A DNA stretch of 64,000 bases from Maratus speciosus (GCA_963932465.1 OZ010789.1:596903068-596967067); one strand, 5' to 3'. Positions 33,241-44,823 are shown, numbered from the stretch's first letter. The notes: generated by a model from the letters alone, not told the origin. Numbers and translations are program-made.

Positions 33241-34680
33241 AGCTCACAGGCTATTCACACTAATTGTTATTATAGTCTTATTTCAAAAAATAATGCCCCT
33301 CAAAAAATAAATGAAGAGGGATTAGACCAGTTTCCCCCCTATATATTTAACCAATGAACCTCCAAATCAAATGAAGGAAGCGCCATATTGGAATAAACTG
33401 GTATGTCAAATTTGAAGTAAATTGAATAATTCTGCATGAAAAACCCATTTATCTAAATTAAGGGGTGACTAGCCTCCGTCCCCTTTTATACTTAATCAAT
33501 AATCCTCCAAATCTAATCAAGGCACCTTCTTAACATAATATACCGGTATATCAACTTTGGAGCTAATCGAATAACTCTGCATAAAAAACTCATTTATCTA
33601 AATTAAGGGGGCGGGGGTCTTGACCCCTTTTCTCCCTTTATACTTAACTACTGAACCTCCAAATCTAATCAGGGAAGCTCCTTAACACAATAAAACGGCA
33701 TACCAAATTTGGAGCAAATCGAACAATTCTATATAAACCCATTTATCTAAATTAAGGGGGGCTAGTCCCCTTTTCCCCCTTTATACTTAATTAATGAACT
33801 CCCAAATCTAATCAGGGAAGTTCCTTAACATAATAAACCGCTATACCAAATTTGTAGCAAATCGAATATTTATGCATGAAAAACCCATTTATTTAAATTA
33901 GGTGGGGGATCAGCCCCCTTTTCCCCCTTTATCCTTAAGCAATGAACCCCCAAATCTAATCAAAGCAGCTCCTTAACATAATAAACTGGTATAGCAAATT
34001 GAACAATTCTACATGAAAAACCCATTTATTTAAATTAAGGGGGGTAGCCTTCCCTTTCCGCCCTTTATACTTAAGTAATGAACTTTCAGCGAAGCTCCTC
34101 AACATAATAAACCGATATACCAAATTTGGAGCAAATCGAATATTTCTGCATGAAAAACTCATTTATCTAAATTAAGGGGGTGACTAACCCCTCTTTTCCC
34201 CCCTTTATCCTTAAACAATGAACCCCCAAAACTAATCAGGGAAGCGCCTTATCAAAATGAACTGGTATACCAAATTTGGAGCAAATCGAACAATTCTACA
34301 TGAAAAACCCATTTATATAAATTAAGGGGGGTAGCCCCCCTACCCCCTTCATACTTAAGTAATGGACTTCCAAATTAATCAGGGAAGCTCCTTATCAGAA
34401 TAAACGGGTATACCAAATTTGAAGCAAATCGGATAATTCTATATGAAAAACCCATTTATCTAAATTAAGGGGGGCACTAACCACCCTTTTCCTCTTTATC
34501 CTTAAACAATGAACCCCCATAACTAATCAGGGAAGCGCCTTATCAAAATGAGCCTGGAAAATAAAATTGAAGCAAATCGGATATTTCTATCAAGAGTTAT
34601 CGCGTTACTTACGTGCATACGTACATACAATACAGAACAGACGGGCACATAGGCTCTCAGGCTTTGACAGCCTGTGAGCT
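33241..34680. mobile_element. Probable Helentron-like non-autonomous element inside MITE B
   Basis: AGCTCACAGGCT at 33241-33252 is mirrored exactly by AGCCTGTGAGCT at 34669-34680. Just inside the right end lies a hairpin, CTCTCAGGCT-TTGAC-AGCCTGTGAG. The middle is a tandem array. Short inverted ends, a central array and a 3' hairpin are the layout of Helentron-associated (DINE-1-like) elements. There is no coding sequence. The class assignment is inference. Confidence 0.5.
33360..34560. repeat. Tandem array, ~146-bp unit, 8 copies
   Basis: Each unit contains ATACCAAATTTGGAGCAAAT, CGAA-AATTCTGCATGAAAAA and CCCATTTATCTAAATTAAGGGG. A C/T-rich CCCCTTTTCCCCCTTTATAC and CCAAATCTAATCAGGGAAGC follow. 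The ATTAAGGGG words fall near 33453, 33600, 33750, 33896, 34033, 34170, 34320 and 34462, spaced about 136-150. Confidence 0.9.
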
Positions 34681-34856
34681 AAAAATAAATAAAAAGATAA
34701 TAAAAAATAAAAAACGGCCTTTGTACAGATCGATTTCAGCAATCTAATGCAGAAAAAAAAATCATTTAAAAAGTATTGAAATGCAAACAAGATACCTTTA
34801 TAAATTTCTTCCATTGGATTAGCAGTAGTAAGCGGGTCATTTCGTGTGAATGAAGT

Positions 34857-35045
34857 ATCCCTCCCACATGTTTATGTGAGTATGAATGAGATCGGTTTCA
34901 TTACGCATTAATTATCAAAGCTTATTTAAAATGTTTATTTAGATTTCTATAAAGAATAGATATCTTTCTATAAAGAAAGAATAGAAGATATTACCTTTAA
35001 GGTTTTTGAAATGCTCAATGCAATACCATCATAGTTAAGTCTTAA
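34857..35045 (+). repeat. Mosaic segment M, copy A, second part
   Basis: Continues 32590-32957 after the MITE: ATGTTTATGTGAGTAT, GATCGGTT and GATATTACCTTTAAGG-TTTTGAAATG. Matches 45470-45600 and 55905-56045. Confidence 0.65.
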
Positions 35046-35156
35046 GGTTGACTGTGTTTATGACGGCCAATTATCAACACGAGTGATATAGACCCTAAGG
35101 GGGGGAGTACCCTTCGTGGGGGTCTTTCTAAGGGAACCTAACCCGTATTAACGCTT
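35046..35156 (-). mobile_element. 5'-truncated copy of a tRNA-derived SINE
   Basis: 111 bases matching the 3' half of the SINE at 37283-37533 (GGTTGACTGTGTTTATGACG at its left edge). It is flanked by a perfect 12-bp direct repeat GTTAAGTCTTAA (35034-35045 and 35157-35168). Truncation at the 5' end with a fresh target duplication is the mark of LINE-driven retroposition. Confidence 0.85.
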
Positions 35157-35249
35157 GTTAAGTCTTAAAGCTGTTCTCAAATCCAAAAGGGCGAGTTTAG
35201 GACATAAGTTTTAATTTATTTTTGTTCGGAAATGCATGAAACTAGCAAT

Positions 35250-35600
35250 TTTTGTTGATCAAAAACAATATAATCGGACTGTTTTTTTCCGTTTTTTTTT
35301 TTGCAAACGCAATAGATCTTTCAGAAAATAGTGTCAAAGTGGACATTTTGAACCGAAGTTCCCGAAGAAAGCAGAAAACCAGTCAGCGATGGGAGAAAAA
35401 CGTCTTTGTTACGTGATCAAAATCGTTTATAACTCAATAGGTAATTTATTTAACAAAAAATGGAAAACACAGTACGTTTCCAAATCGCTTCCATAGTCAG
35501 GCCTTCCAATTTTATATTTTTCCGTTAAAAAATGAATTTGTAAATGTGTCAAAACTGTTTGCGCTTGTTGAGCAGAGCAGTTGAGAGCCTTAATAAAATA
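35250..35600 (+). repeat. Mosaic segment M2, copy 1
   Basis: Similar to 45895-46180, 56770-57060 and 60060-60440. Shared words include ATAGATCTTTCAGAAAA-A-TGTCAAAGTGG, ATTTTGAAC-GAA-TTCCCGAAG, ATCGTTTATAACTCAA and AATTCC-AATCGCTTC. Diverged and non-coding. A segment following it here (AATTTTCAACC, near 35645) precedes the equivalent region at 45680, so the modules have been rearranged. Confidence 0.6.
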
Positions 35601-35906
35601 ACAACACGACCCCCCTCCAAATGAAAAAATGTACAACCAATAAGATAAAATTTTCAACCCCATATAAATAATCCTCACCGATGGTCAATCCGAAATATTT
35701 GCTTTTTTTTTTTTTGCCAGTTATTATCATTATGCGGCAATGGTATGTAACAAGCTCTTCCGCCCCGGGCGCCAAATGGAGTTCCTGTGGTGCTGGGAGA
35801 GAGACACCCTGTATTTTTGACAATAGAAAATATTATTCGACCTTGGCTTCCTATATAAAAAATAGTATGTTGTGGCGTGGTGTACCATTTCTTAAAATTT
35901 GCCAGA

Positions 35907-35910
<4 letters not shown>

Positions 35911-35939
<29 letters not shown>
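35911..35939. repeat. Poly-T tract
   Basis: A T run of nearly 30. The reading frames crossing it on both strands are artefacts. Confidence 0.95.
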
Positions 35940-35942
<3 letters not shown>

Positions 35943-36420
35943 ACTTTATATTGTTTAATTTTTATGGCGTTTGTGTCATTATTCATTAATAATATAAAAT
36001 TACGATCAAAATCTTCTATCCTAAAATCAAATTTGGAGTTATTTGTATTTCGGAATTTCATATTTTATTATTACCTGTATTATTTAATATTAATATGTGT
36101 TATTAAAACAAAATGCTAATTAAACTTTTTATTGTTTAATTTTATTTTTCTGGTATTGACTAAATAAACATCGTCGGTTTAATACTGATGCTTTCAAAAG
36201 TTTGGCATTGAATTTTTTACCAACAAAATACGAACTCATATGGCATTTTTAAGATAAGAAATTATATTAAAAGTATTTTTTAATTTGCCACTAAAAATAT
36301 ATTTAAAAGGTTTCGTATTTTTTTTTTCATTAGAAAAATCGCGTTTTTTAAAGTTAAATATTTTATAATATATATATATATATAATATATATATATATAT
36401 ATGTATATATATCAGACCTT

Positions 36421-38110
36421 TATTATGAAAGTTTAAGTCTAATTTTAATTATCTGCTTAAATTTTAATACAGAATGTTATAAAATCAACATTTACAATTG
36501 TTATTGGGGCATATTTTTAAAAAAGGAAGTGTATTCTGAAATCAATTATACGTATTGCAATAGAATATGTGCATTCTTTGCGAGAGAAAAATACGTTAAT
36601 ACATAACAAAAACATTAATGTATTAACTCATAATACGATACATTACATTAAATGTTACTTTTCCCCTATCTGAAACACGGAACGGAGTAAGATACAACAC
36701 TTATCATGGCTATTTACGTTTCCAGCCCATTTCTAGGAAATTTTAAGTCTGGCATTCCAGTGTGAGTGACCACGGCCAGATGTCGTCAAGGTATGGGGTA
36801 CAATCGCTCTAGGCAAAGAGCGGTTGGTTTTAGCCCGAAGACATATATTTTGAAAAGGGTTTTGGTCAGGAGAAAATAATATTTTGCCTTTTTCTACCTT
36901 TACAGAAGATATTCTTCGAAATTCTTTTAAAGAAAGAAAATAAAATAGGAATCATAACCCTTTATTTTTTATGAAATGCATATAAATTTTACTGTAATTA
37001 CTCAGATTTTAAAATAATATTTAATAATTTTACATAACTTTTTTTTTATTTAATAGCCAACATCAGCAATTTTCATATATATGCATTTATCATTTTATTT
37101 TTCATTTAAAATCTCGAAATATTTTCAACTCAATCATGATGATTTCTTATTAATAATATCTATAACAGTAATTATCTATGATAAAAAACGCGTTACATAT
37201 CCCTTAAATCAGCTGTTCACACATATATAATCAGATATATATCCAATATATAAACAAGGAGGAAAAATCGATATGAATTAAAGGTTGGTTGGTTGTGTTT
37301 ATGACGGCCAATTATCAACACGAGGGATATATGACCTAAGGGGGGGGGGGTGCCCTTCGTGGGGGAGGGGTCTTTCTAAGGGAACCTAACCCGTATTAAC
37401 GCTTGGAAATCCAAGGTTCGAAGAAAACCACGAAAACTCCGAACGATTAGGCCGACGGGCGCGATTGGGTTCGAACCCAGCACTTCCCGTCTACCAGCTT
37501 CGAGAGCAGAACCTCTCGGCCACTAGTGGGGCCCGATATGAATTAAAATACATTAATGTTTTACTATATACCTATTAATACTGAGGTTTTCAAGAGCGTG
37601 GGCCAAAAAGCTTTTTCAGATGAAAGAAAATGAAAAAAAAAAAAAAAAGGTTTTCGTGAAACACACAATTTTTAGCAACTGTTTTATTTTTATTCTGTTG
37701 AAAGTTAGCGTGGTAAAACTTTTTTACACGTACAGAACAAAGTAAAATTTGCGAAATTATTACATTTTTATCAAGGAATTTCGAATCGATTTTAAGCGAA
37801 ATATAAATTCATTACTATTTTCAAGTGACCGCAATGTAAAAGCAAATTAGTATTAATTTATTATGTCGCACTTGTAACCCTATCAACATAAGGTAGACCA
37901 ATTAAACTGCGATTTAAGCGTACACAGGGCCAGTATTATGAATCGGCAAACGGGACATTGGTCCATGATCCCATAAGCTTGAAAGGGGGGGGGGGGGTCA
38001 GTTGGCAGAATTGAAAGAAATTAGCTGTTGAGTTCCATTGTTTACATACTTTTATATCGTACAATAACAAGATAGGTAACACTTAATCACCACTACTGTG
38101 TTCCAGAAAC
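36421..38110 (+). repeat. Mosaic segment D, copy 1 (partner 42300-44440)
   Basis: Aligns at low identity with 42300-44440: GGAATCATAA-C-TTTATTTTT, TTTTACTGTAATTACTCAGAT and ATTATC-ATGATAAAA. Later shared words are TATAAACA-GG, AAAATACAT, TTATGTCGCACTT, ACAGGGCC and GTTTACATA-TTTTATATC. Its start (36440-36530) also aligns across the Helitron at 53257-54551. Contains a SINE at 37283-37533. No coding content. A GC-richer patch at 36720-36850 is unexplained. Confidence 0.6.
37283..37533 (-). mobile_element. Full-length tRNA-derived SINE
   Basis: 251 bases between perfect 14-bp direct repeats CGATATGAATTAAA (37269-37282 and 37534-37547). On the minus strand it has a tRNA-like head with a Pol III A box TGGCCGAGAGG (37512-37522) and B box GGTTCGAACCC (37467-37477). 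A non-tRNA body of about 120 bases follows, and it ends in short CCAA repeats (GGTTGGTTGGTTG on the plus strand). The A box resembles class II tRNAs (Leu/Ser). The paralogous segment at 42750-42782 lacks the insertion. Transcription would be by RNA polymerase III, and mobility would depend on a LINE partner not seen here. Confidence 0.9.
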
Positions 38111-39920
38111 TAATACCTTTCTTGAAACTACCTCGCAATGCCCAAGAAAGGTATAACGCGACTTATGGGTTAATTCTATATCATGAAAATCACGTCTAAA
38201 AAATGTCCAATCATACATGCAATTAAACGTTATATAAGCGTGTTCCAATGTTTTATTTATTTTTTCCTTTTTGCACTGCAATTGGAAACTCGCGCCTTTT
38301 TGCACCTTCACTAAGACATTTTTACATCTAAATATGTGTAATTTTTAAATAGTACTATTTCGGGTGCCATGGAATTTATCAGTTTTTTTTTTTATAACTT
38401 ATACATATACATCCTTAATTAAAATTAATTCTTAAGCGAAAACATATTTTTCTTCACTGCTCTATAGCGAAAATCTTTACCAATTTTAAGAATCTTTTTA
38501 ATAGAAAAATTTGAAATAAAATTCCATTTTCTGAAATTTGAGTTTAAATATAAATGCAAATTTTGTGCATTTATGAATAAAATTAACTTCGTGAATAGGC
38601 CGGTACAAAGTTTAAATTGTACCATTCGAGTAGAATTACAAACGTTTCACGTACTACACAACACAAGAATGGAGACCCAAACAGTGTTTATACCCAGGGT
38701 TCACGTGTTATTGCGGTAACGAATTAAAAAATTAGTAGAAAAGAAAATCGGAAATTGTACGTCAAATGTGGCAAATGACGTATTATAGCTAGTTTTGTAA
38801 ACATTCAGATTTTGATGCAATAGCTGTTGCACTCTCATGCAAAAATACATGAATATAAAATTTATTATATACATTAAATCCAATAATACGGAAATGATAT
38901 GATTTCATCTTAAATCTGATGTAATCACCATGGCAAAATTGAATCATGACCTATCAGAGGATATGAGGGAATTAATTACGTATGACAGGATTTAATAGAA
39001 GGAAGAAAACTTTTATTAATATCTTTTAAATTTTTGATTCGGTTTTCAAAAAATGTGAAATAACTCGACACAATTCTGCAACGATTATACATACTAAATT
39101 TTTTAACCATTCGGTTGTGTAGTTTCTGCGCTGTTATATGCGGTCAGACGGACGAGCCAGATGACGATTATAGGTGCTACATATTTATATAATTACGAAC
39201 GCATCTAAAAAAAGAAGATATAAAATAAGTATAAAAATTGCAGTCTCCCAAAATCTTGTGGTTTCTCTTGACATTAGATACTGAGATAATACGACTGGGA
39301 AATGTTCACATATGCATACATTTGTGCCTGTGTGTGAAAATTTCTATGAAATTCATGAAATACGGGAAATGTTAAAAGAAGGGATTGGAGATTTAGTGGA
39401 TATCCACAATTCACATATGTATAAATTGGGCACTCTTGTTCGCAGTTTCTTCATTTACTTGTTTATTGTGAGAACCTCAAAGTAGTAATTCTCTGATTAT
39501 ATTTATATACTATATAAGGATATATCAATCAATAGAAAGAAGTCATATAGTATCTGTGTATATGAGCTCACTGAAGTTTTCGTGCTTGGAACCCTACATT
39601 ACTAAATTAGGCACTGAATATAACGTTCTATGCATGGGAATTCTTTATTTTTTTTCCACCATTTCTCAGGAAATATTTGTAAGCTTTTTTAAATGCACAT
39701 GGTCATACAATGATACTATGCGTTCGTAGATTACGCATTCTTACCCTACTATATACGGTGACATAGGTCAAGAGAACAGTGGGTCGTGTTATAGAATATT
39801 TCACAAGTATTAATTATATTTTCAGATAGAGGAGAGTGGATTAGGTGTGAAAGGACTCTTTCACAAGTCAAAGAAGAGTTTTTTGTCGATTCAGTCTCAT
39901 ACAATTAAATAAATAAATAA

Positions 39921-39957
<37 letters not shown>

Positions 39958-40983
39958 AAACAGAAATATGCATTTTAAAAGAATTATAAAAGATGCATAA
40001 ACAATGTTATAATATTAGCAAATTTTTTATAACATCGTAAAAAGATACTTTCTTCGAAATGCAAAATGATAATAAATGTATTTCTCGTTAAAAATAGTTT
40101 GTAAAATTTCAGTATCGTTTCTATATTTTTAAAATGTTTTTTTTTTTTTATTTCAACTATTTGTAAATAAATATTTCTTATTGATAAACAGAAATTGTAC
40201 CAAAATAAACTAAAACTATATTGAAAGTAACAAAATATTAAACTTAAATGTTTGAAAGCTTTTTTTTCTTTTGGGGAGAAGGTTCAATTTTAAGAACCCT
40301 GATAATTGTTTCATATATACATTCCTTTTATGTAATTAGACTTATTTTAATCATGTATCTATAATTTTTTTTTTCAGTGTATAAAACAGAAAAATAAACA
40401 GGTGCAATAATTTATTAGTATGAATTAAAAAAAGAAGAAAATAGAAATAAAAGTTTTAATAAAATTAAGAATAGATGCAGTACTTGTTTATCTTAGAAAA
40501 TAAAAATATGATGGAGCTATCACAAATAGAATAGCGCACTCGGAAAAGAGAACGTGCAAAAGAAAAATAATAGTGTGTGCTCGAAAAATGGCATGACACT
40601 GCATGGCGCTGAATATACCTGAAACAATTTATAATTCCAATAATAAAATCACTTTGTCTATTTTTTAGTATATTAAATTAATAATTTCTATTTCAAAATT
40701 CCGACTTTATTGCAATGCAATTCATTTTGATATTTTTGTAAAAAGAAGAAATAAAAATAAACGGAAACACAATAAACATTCTTAATATTTTTTAAATTAT
40801 TAAATTTCTTAAGTTTGTTGAATTATGATTTTTTTAAGTATGTTTTAAGCTTGACTGTAGGCAGCTTTTTAGCAAAATTTGTTAATCCATTTATAGATTT
40901 TATACACGTCGAAAGCTTTTTTTTATTCTTTGAAATTGTTCAAACTGATTTTTTAAATAAAATATGACCAAGGGAAACGTATA
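38111..40983. other. No gene; microsatellites
   Basis: AT-rich. Contains an (AAAT)n/(AT)n tract at about 39906-39951 and scattered A/T runs. I see nothing else that I can support. Confidence 0.5.
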
Positions 40984-41166
40984 CATAGCTGCTAACTTGT
41001 ACGAATTTTTGTTACCCCTAAAATTTACCTATACCCCTAAAAAATACCCCTAAAACTATTACCTCATTAAAGTGTGAGTAATCGTTAAACTTCATAGATT
41101 GTATTAGGCAAAATTTACTATTGAATTTTAGTGGTAACAAAAATCCGCACGAGTTGACATCTATGC
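40984..41166. mobile_element. Small inverted-repeat element (MITE-like)
   Basis: The left end CATAGCTGCTAACTTGTACG continues AATTTTTGTTACC. It is mirrored by GGTAACAAAAATCCGCACGAGTTGACATCTATG at the right, read inversely. The inside holds three TACCCCTAAAA words in a row (41032-41060). About 183 bp, non-coding, diverged ends. Confidence 0.6.
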
Positions 41167-41712
41167 GTGTATACAGTATATACTGTAATATTAATTAAAA
41201 AAATTACATAAAAGAATTGCACTATTCTTTCCTATTACGAAATATTAACCCATTTACACACGAAACAATATAAATAGTCTAGCATATATTTTCGAATAGT
41301 ATTCCATAACGAAATTGAAACTTTATGAATAACTAAAAAATATTATAAATAATATAAATATAACACAAATTTAATAGACAAGTAATCTAATTACTCTCTA
41401 AAACCGCTGAAATAATCAGAAAAAAATACTTCTGTAATTAACGAAATCCTTATCGATTGTTTCGGATATTAACATCTGATTTGGTGCTGATACAAAAGTA
41501 TTGCTTTTAATAAATTTCAAAACTTTATTTGAATACATTTTTATATTTTAAAATTAAAATGATTTTTGGAGTTGCTAGTGTGCAATCTAAAAACATATTA
41601 ATTATAAGAAATCTATTACAGTTAAAAAGTAAGATTCTGCCAACGTTCTGTAACCGCATTGTCCAGTTAAATCTCCTAATAAAAAAATTTAAAAATGTTG
41701 GATTTTCTTTTA

Positions 41713-41716
<4 letters not shown>

Positions 41717-41750
<34 letters not shown>
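41717..41750. repeat. Poly-T tract
   Basis: More than 30 T in a row. A 14-G run follows at 41869-41882. 41167-42299 otherwise shows no gene. Confidence 0.95.
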
Positions 41751-41751
<1 letters not shown>

Positions 41752-42397
41752 TAATGAAATAGTAGGTTAGATATATATACATGCAAATTATTCTGCAAAA
41801 CGGGATTTACCTTCAAATTCTGTCAATATTGGTCGTAGCAGTGAGGCATTTTTATAGATTGTGTGTGTGGGGGGGGGGGGGGAGTTCTTGATTTTTTATG
41901 CGAATCTTAAATATTCGAAAATCCGTAGTAGATGTACTGTATTCATCGAAGAACCATAAATTTTTGTCTGAGATGCATGGCGGCTACCCAACAAGTGTAC
42001 AAGAATTAGAAAAGGATCTTTCATTTAAGTCGCTTGTTCATTCCACATAAAATCCATTTTCTCTTACCCCTATACCTAGATTCATGGAATTCGGATTGGA
42101 GCAAGAATTGATCTTTCGTAAAAGTTTATTACCAATAAGAATTAAAATATTTTTTCTAATAACTCTTCCCCCCCCCCCCCGAGTCTATAATTAAAAAGGA
42201 ACTGCATATTAGAATAAGACTTTAAATAGTTACCTTGTTTTGACAATTGAAGAAATCAGATGATAAAGGGGTAAGTTACACAATCATCATTTTTTTCAAA
42301 ATGATAGGAAATGATAGGAATTTTGAAAAGAATAGGAATCATGATCTTTTATTTATTTTTCAAAATTCATGCAAATTTTACTACAATTACTCAGATA

Positions 42398-42433
<36 letters not shown>

Positions 42434-43112
42434 TACCTTATAACGTTTTCTGTTTAATCGCTAATAACAACAACATTGCATATGTATGCTTTGATTATTT
42501 ACAAATAACTCTTAAATTTTCAGTCACAATAACAAAATTTTCAAACACAGTTATAAAAATTTCAGATATTTAATTCAGATTCTTTGAGAACTGAGCAATT
42601 TTTTTATTATTATTATTTATATATACAAGAATTATCTGTTTTTATAAAATTCACTATATATCACTTAAATCAGTCGTCAAACGAGCCATAAAAAAGAATA
42701 TGCTAACCATCAGTTAGCTGTATAATTAAAGATATATCTAATTTATAAACAGGAAAAAAAAAACCCTGAATAAAAATACATGTATTAAAATACTGCAGTT
42801 TTCAAAAGTGTCGTCAAATACGTTTTTTAAGATAATACAAAATGAATAATTTAAAAAAAAATCCAGATCTATATAGTATTTTTAACAACTGATAAAAATC
42901 TTTTAAAATCAGATTCTTAAAACTCTCATGGTGTGGAAAATTTAGTTCAGCAAAATCTTTTTTACAGGTACAAAGTAAAGTTTGCAAAAGTATTACATTT
43001 GTTATAGAAATTCAGAGTCCACTGGTAATCGAAATAAAAATATCTAATGATATTTTCAAAAACATATGATGTAAAAACAGAAAAGTATTAATTTGTTATG
43101 CCGCACTTTTAA

Positions 43113-43802
43113 GGGACTACACTGTAAAAAAAAAAAAAAAAAAATACGACCAGTTTTCCTATAGGAATCGGAAAAATAGTTGCCCTTATCGTACCGGAAA
43201 AATTTCCGACCGAGCTCGGAGTAAAATCCGTAAAATCGGAATAAAGTCCGTAAAATACCGTTTTATTAACTATTTCCTTTTTTATTCGGATTTTATTCCG
43301 AGCTGGGTCGGAAAATTTTCCGGTACGATAAGGGCAACTATTTTTCCGATTCCTACAGGAAAACTTGTCTGATTTTTTTTTTTTTTTTTACAGTGTACTT
43401 CACTCACGCGGAACCACACGCTCGCTAATGTCATTCCTATAAGAGAATTTTTTTAAATATCTCGCTTGCATTTTAATATTTGTACATTATTATTGTTATT
43501 ATTATTATTATTATTATTTTGCATTGGATAGCTGCATAACTTTGTACAGCACTGGAGAAGTTATTTAGAATACCTTTAATTTTCAAACTAGTTCCGAAAG
43601 TGAAAGTATCCTATTAAAAAAGAACTGCAAACAAAATCGAAAAAGTAAAAAACGGGCTTTCTAGAGATTGACTTCAGTTATTCAATGTAAAAAAAAAGAA
43701 ATCTTTTTAAAATATCGAAATGCAAACGAGATATTAAAAAAAAAAAATCTCTCATAAGAATAACGTTAGCGAGCGTGTGTTTTCGCTTGAGTGAATAGCC
43801 TC
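43113..43802. mobile_element. MITE B copy, interrupted by MITE A
   Basis: Flanked by TTAA (43109-43112 and 43803-43806). After removal of MITE A the left end reads GGGACTACTTCACTC, and the right end mirrors it (GAGTGAATAGCCTC). The centre is the typical CTAGTTCCGAAAGTGAAAG fold with an expanded (ATT)n run at 43488-43519. Non-coding palindrome of about 410 bp without the insert. TTAA flanks hint at piggyBac-type mobilisation, but the 32959 copy has TA only. Confidence 0.75.
43120..43395. mobile_element. MITE A, copy 1 (palindromic, A-rich ends)
   Basis: 276 bp from CACTGTAAAAA to TTTTTACAGTG, flanked by TA (43118-43119, 43396-43397). Nearly the whole element is one inverted repeat. Words such as AATCGGAAAAATAGTTGCC, CTTATCGTACCGGAAAA and ATTTTATTCCGAGCT are mirrored about a centre near 43265. 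The TA flank, CACTG ends and lack of coding sequence suggest a Tc1/mariner-driven MITE. Confidence 0.9.
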
Positions 43803-43931
43803 TTAACGCTATCAATATAGTTTAGGAAAATTAAACTGATTATAAGTATTCACCGGGAGGGCTAGATTGAGACCTAGGTAATCAGGGCCCTGGTCAAAGT
43901 ATTCATAAACTTGAGGTCTCTCAAATCTATA

Positions 43932-43934
43932 CAC

Positions 43935-43984
<50 letters not shown>

Positions 43985-44223
43985 CGATCAGTTTTCCAGT
44001 AGGAATCGGAAAAATAATTGCCCTTATCGTACTGGAAAAATTTCCGACCCAGCTCGGAATAAAATCCTTAAAATCGGAGTAAAATCCGTAAAATACCGTT
44101 TTATGGACTATTTCCCCTTTTTATGGATTTTATTCCGAGTTAGGTCGGAAAAGTTTCCGGTACGATAAGGGCAGCTATTTTTCCGATTCCTACAGGAAAA
44201 CTGGTTGGATTTTTTTTACAGTG
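43932..44223. mobile_element. MITE A, copy 2
   Basis: Same family as 43120-43395, flanked by TA (43930-43931, 44224-44225). The left arm has a ~44-A run (from 43938) where the right arm has only about 8 T. The rest of the palindrome is well preserved. Confidence 0.9.
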
Positions 44224-44458
44224 TATGCTTTAAAACTATCAAAATAGGCTATTGAACTGGATCTGAATTATCAGGGGTAGAGATTAAGGCATGTTCTATA
44301 ATCCAATAAGTTAGAAGGAGGAGGAATCAATGGACAAAATTTTTAAAAAATTGGTTGTTTAGTTTCAGTATTTACATAGTTTTATATCTTACAATACAAA
44401 GACAATTAACCAATAATTACCGTTGTTAGGTCTCAAGGACGCATATGCCTATATATTT

Positions 44459-44823
44459 CATAATAAATAAATAAATAAATAAATAAAAGAAAGAAAATGC
44501 GTTTCGATATTTTTTGTTTGTTTGTTTGTCTGTTTTTGCATTTGATAGCTGAAATTGATATTTACATTAGGCCCATTTTTACTTTTTTTTTTATAACGAC
44601 ACTTTCACTTTCGGAACCCGTTCCGAAAATAAAAGTAACTTTATAAAAAAAAAAAAAAAAAAAAAGAAAAAAAAAATTGCACCCAAAATAAAAATAAAAT
44701 AAAATGGGCGAATATAGAGACTATTCAATTAAAAATAATAATAAAAAGTCGAAATGCACCCGATATACTTGAAAAGAACCTCCCAGAGCGTTAGCATTAG
44801 CTCGCGAGTGTCTTCGTCTGAAG
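44459..44823. mobile_element. Degenerate MITE B copy behind an (AAAT)n run
   Basis: After an (AAAT)n microsatellite (44459-44488) come parts of MITE B: TTTGATAGCTGAAATTGAT, the fold ACTTTCACTTTCGGAACC-GTTCCGAAAATAAAAG (about 44602-44636) and the right arm ending GTCTTCGTCTGAAG. The left arm is largely lost. Confidence 0.6.

Larger units (their letters stand above)
32959..34855. mobile_element. Palindromic MITE (family B) with a later internal insertion
   Basis: The left arm starts CTTCAGTCAAGCGAAAAGACC and continues through the centre near 33175 (ACTTTCATTTTCGGAACC-GTTTTGAAAATGAAAG). The inverse arm ends at 34855 (...GTGTGAATGAAG), flanked by TA on both sides (32957-32958, 34856-34857). Other copies of this ~420-bp family are at 43113-43802, 44480-44823, 46867-47285 and 50025-50268. 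This copy is enlarged by a separate element at about 33241-34680. Confidence 0.75.
42300..44440 (+). repeat. Mosaic segment D, copy 2, with nested MITEs
   Basis: Second copy of the 36421-38110 segment, without the SINE (empty site about 42750-42782, AGGAAAAAAAAAACCCTGAA). It is interrupted by MITE B (43113-43802), itself interrupted by MITE A (43120-43395), and by a second MITE A (43932-44223). The MITE B junction here (CGCACTTTTAA...TTAACGCTATCAA) corresponds to uninterrupted CGCACTTGTAACCCTATCAA at 37867-37886. An (AAT)n run lies at 42402-42430. Confidence 0.65.

Noticed and set aside
33360..34560. CRISPR-like array
   Set aside because: Units are ~146 bp and repeat throughout their length with no short repeat/variable spacer pattern. 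The context is animal DNA and the array lies inside a transposon.
35675..36119. Several 80-128-codon frames on both strands around a poly-T tract
   Set aside because: All pass through the ~30-base T run as poly-Lys or poly-Phe. Their length comes from the homopolymer.
37283..37533. A functional tRNA gene on the minus strand
   Set aside because: A and B boxes are present, but the segment does not fold into a clear tRNA with aminoacyl stem. It continues into a non-tRNA body and is bounded by target duplications, so it is a SINE.
43911..44168. 85-codon frame with a long lysine run
   Set aside because: Produced by the poly-A arm of MITE A.
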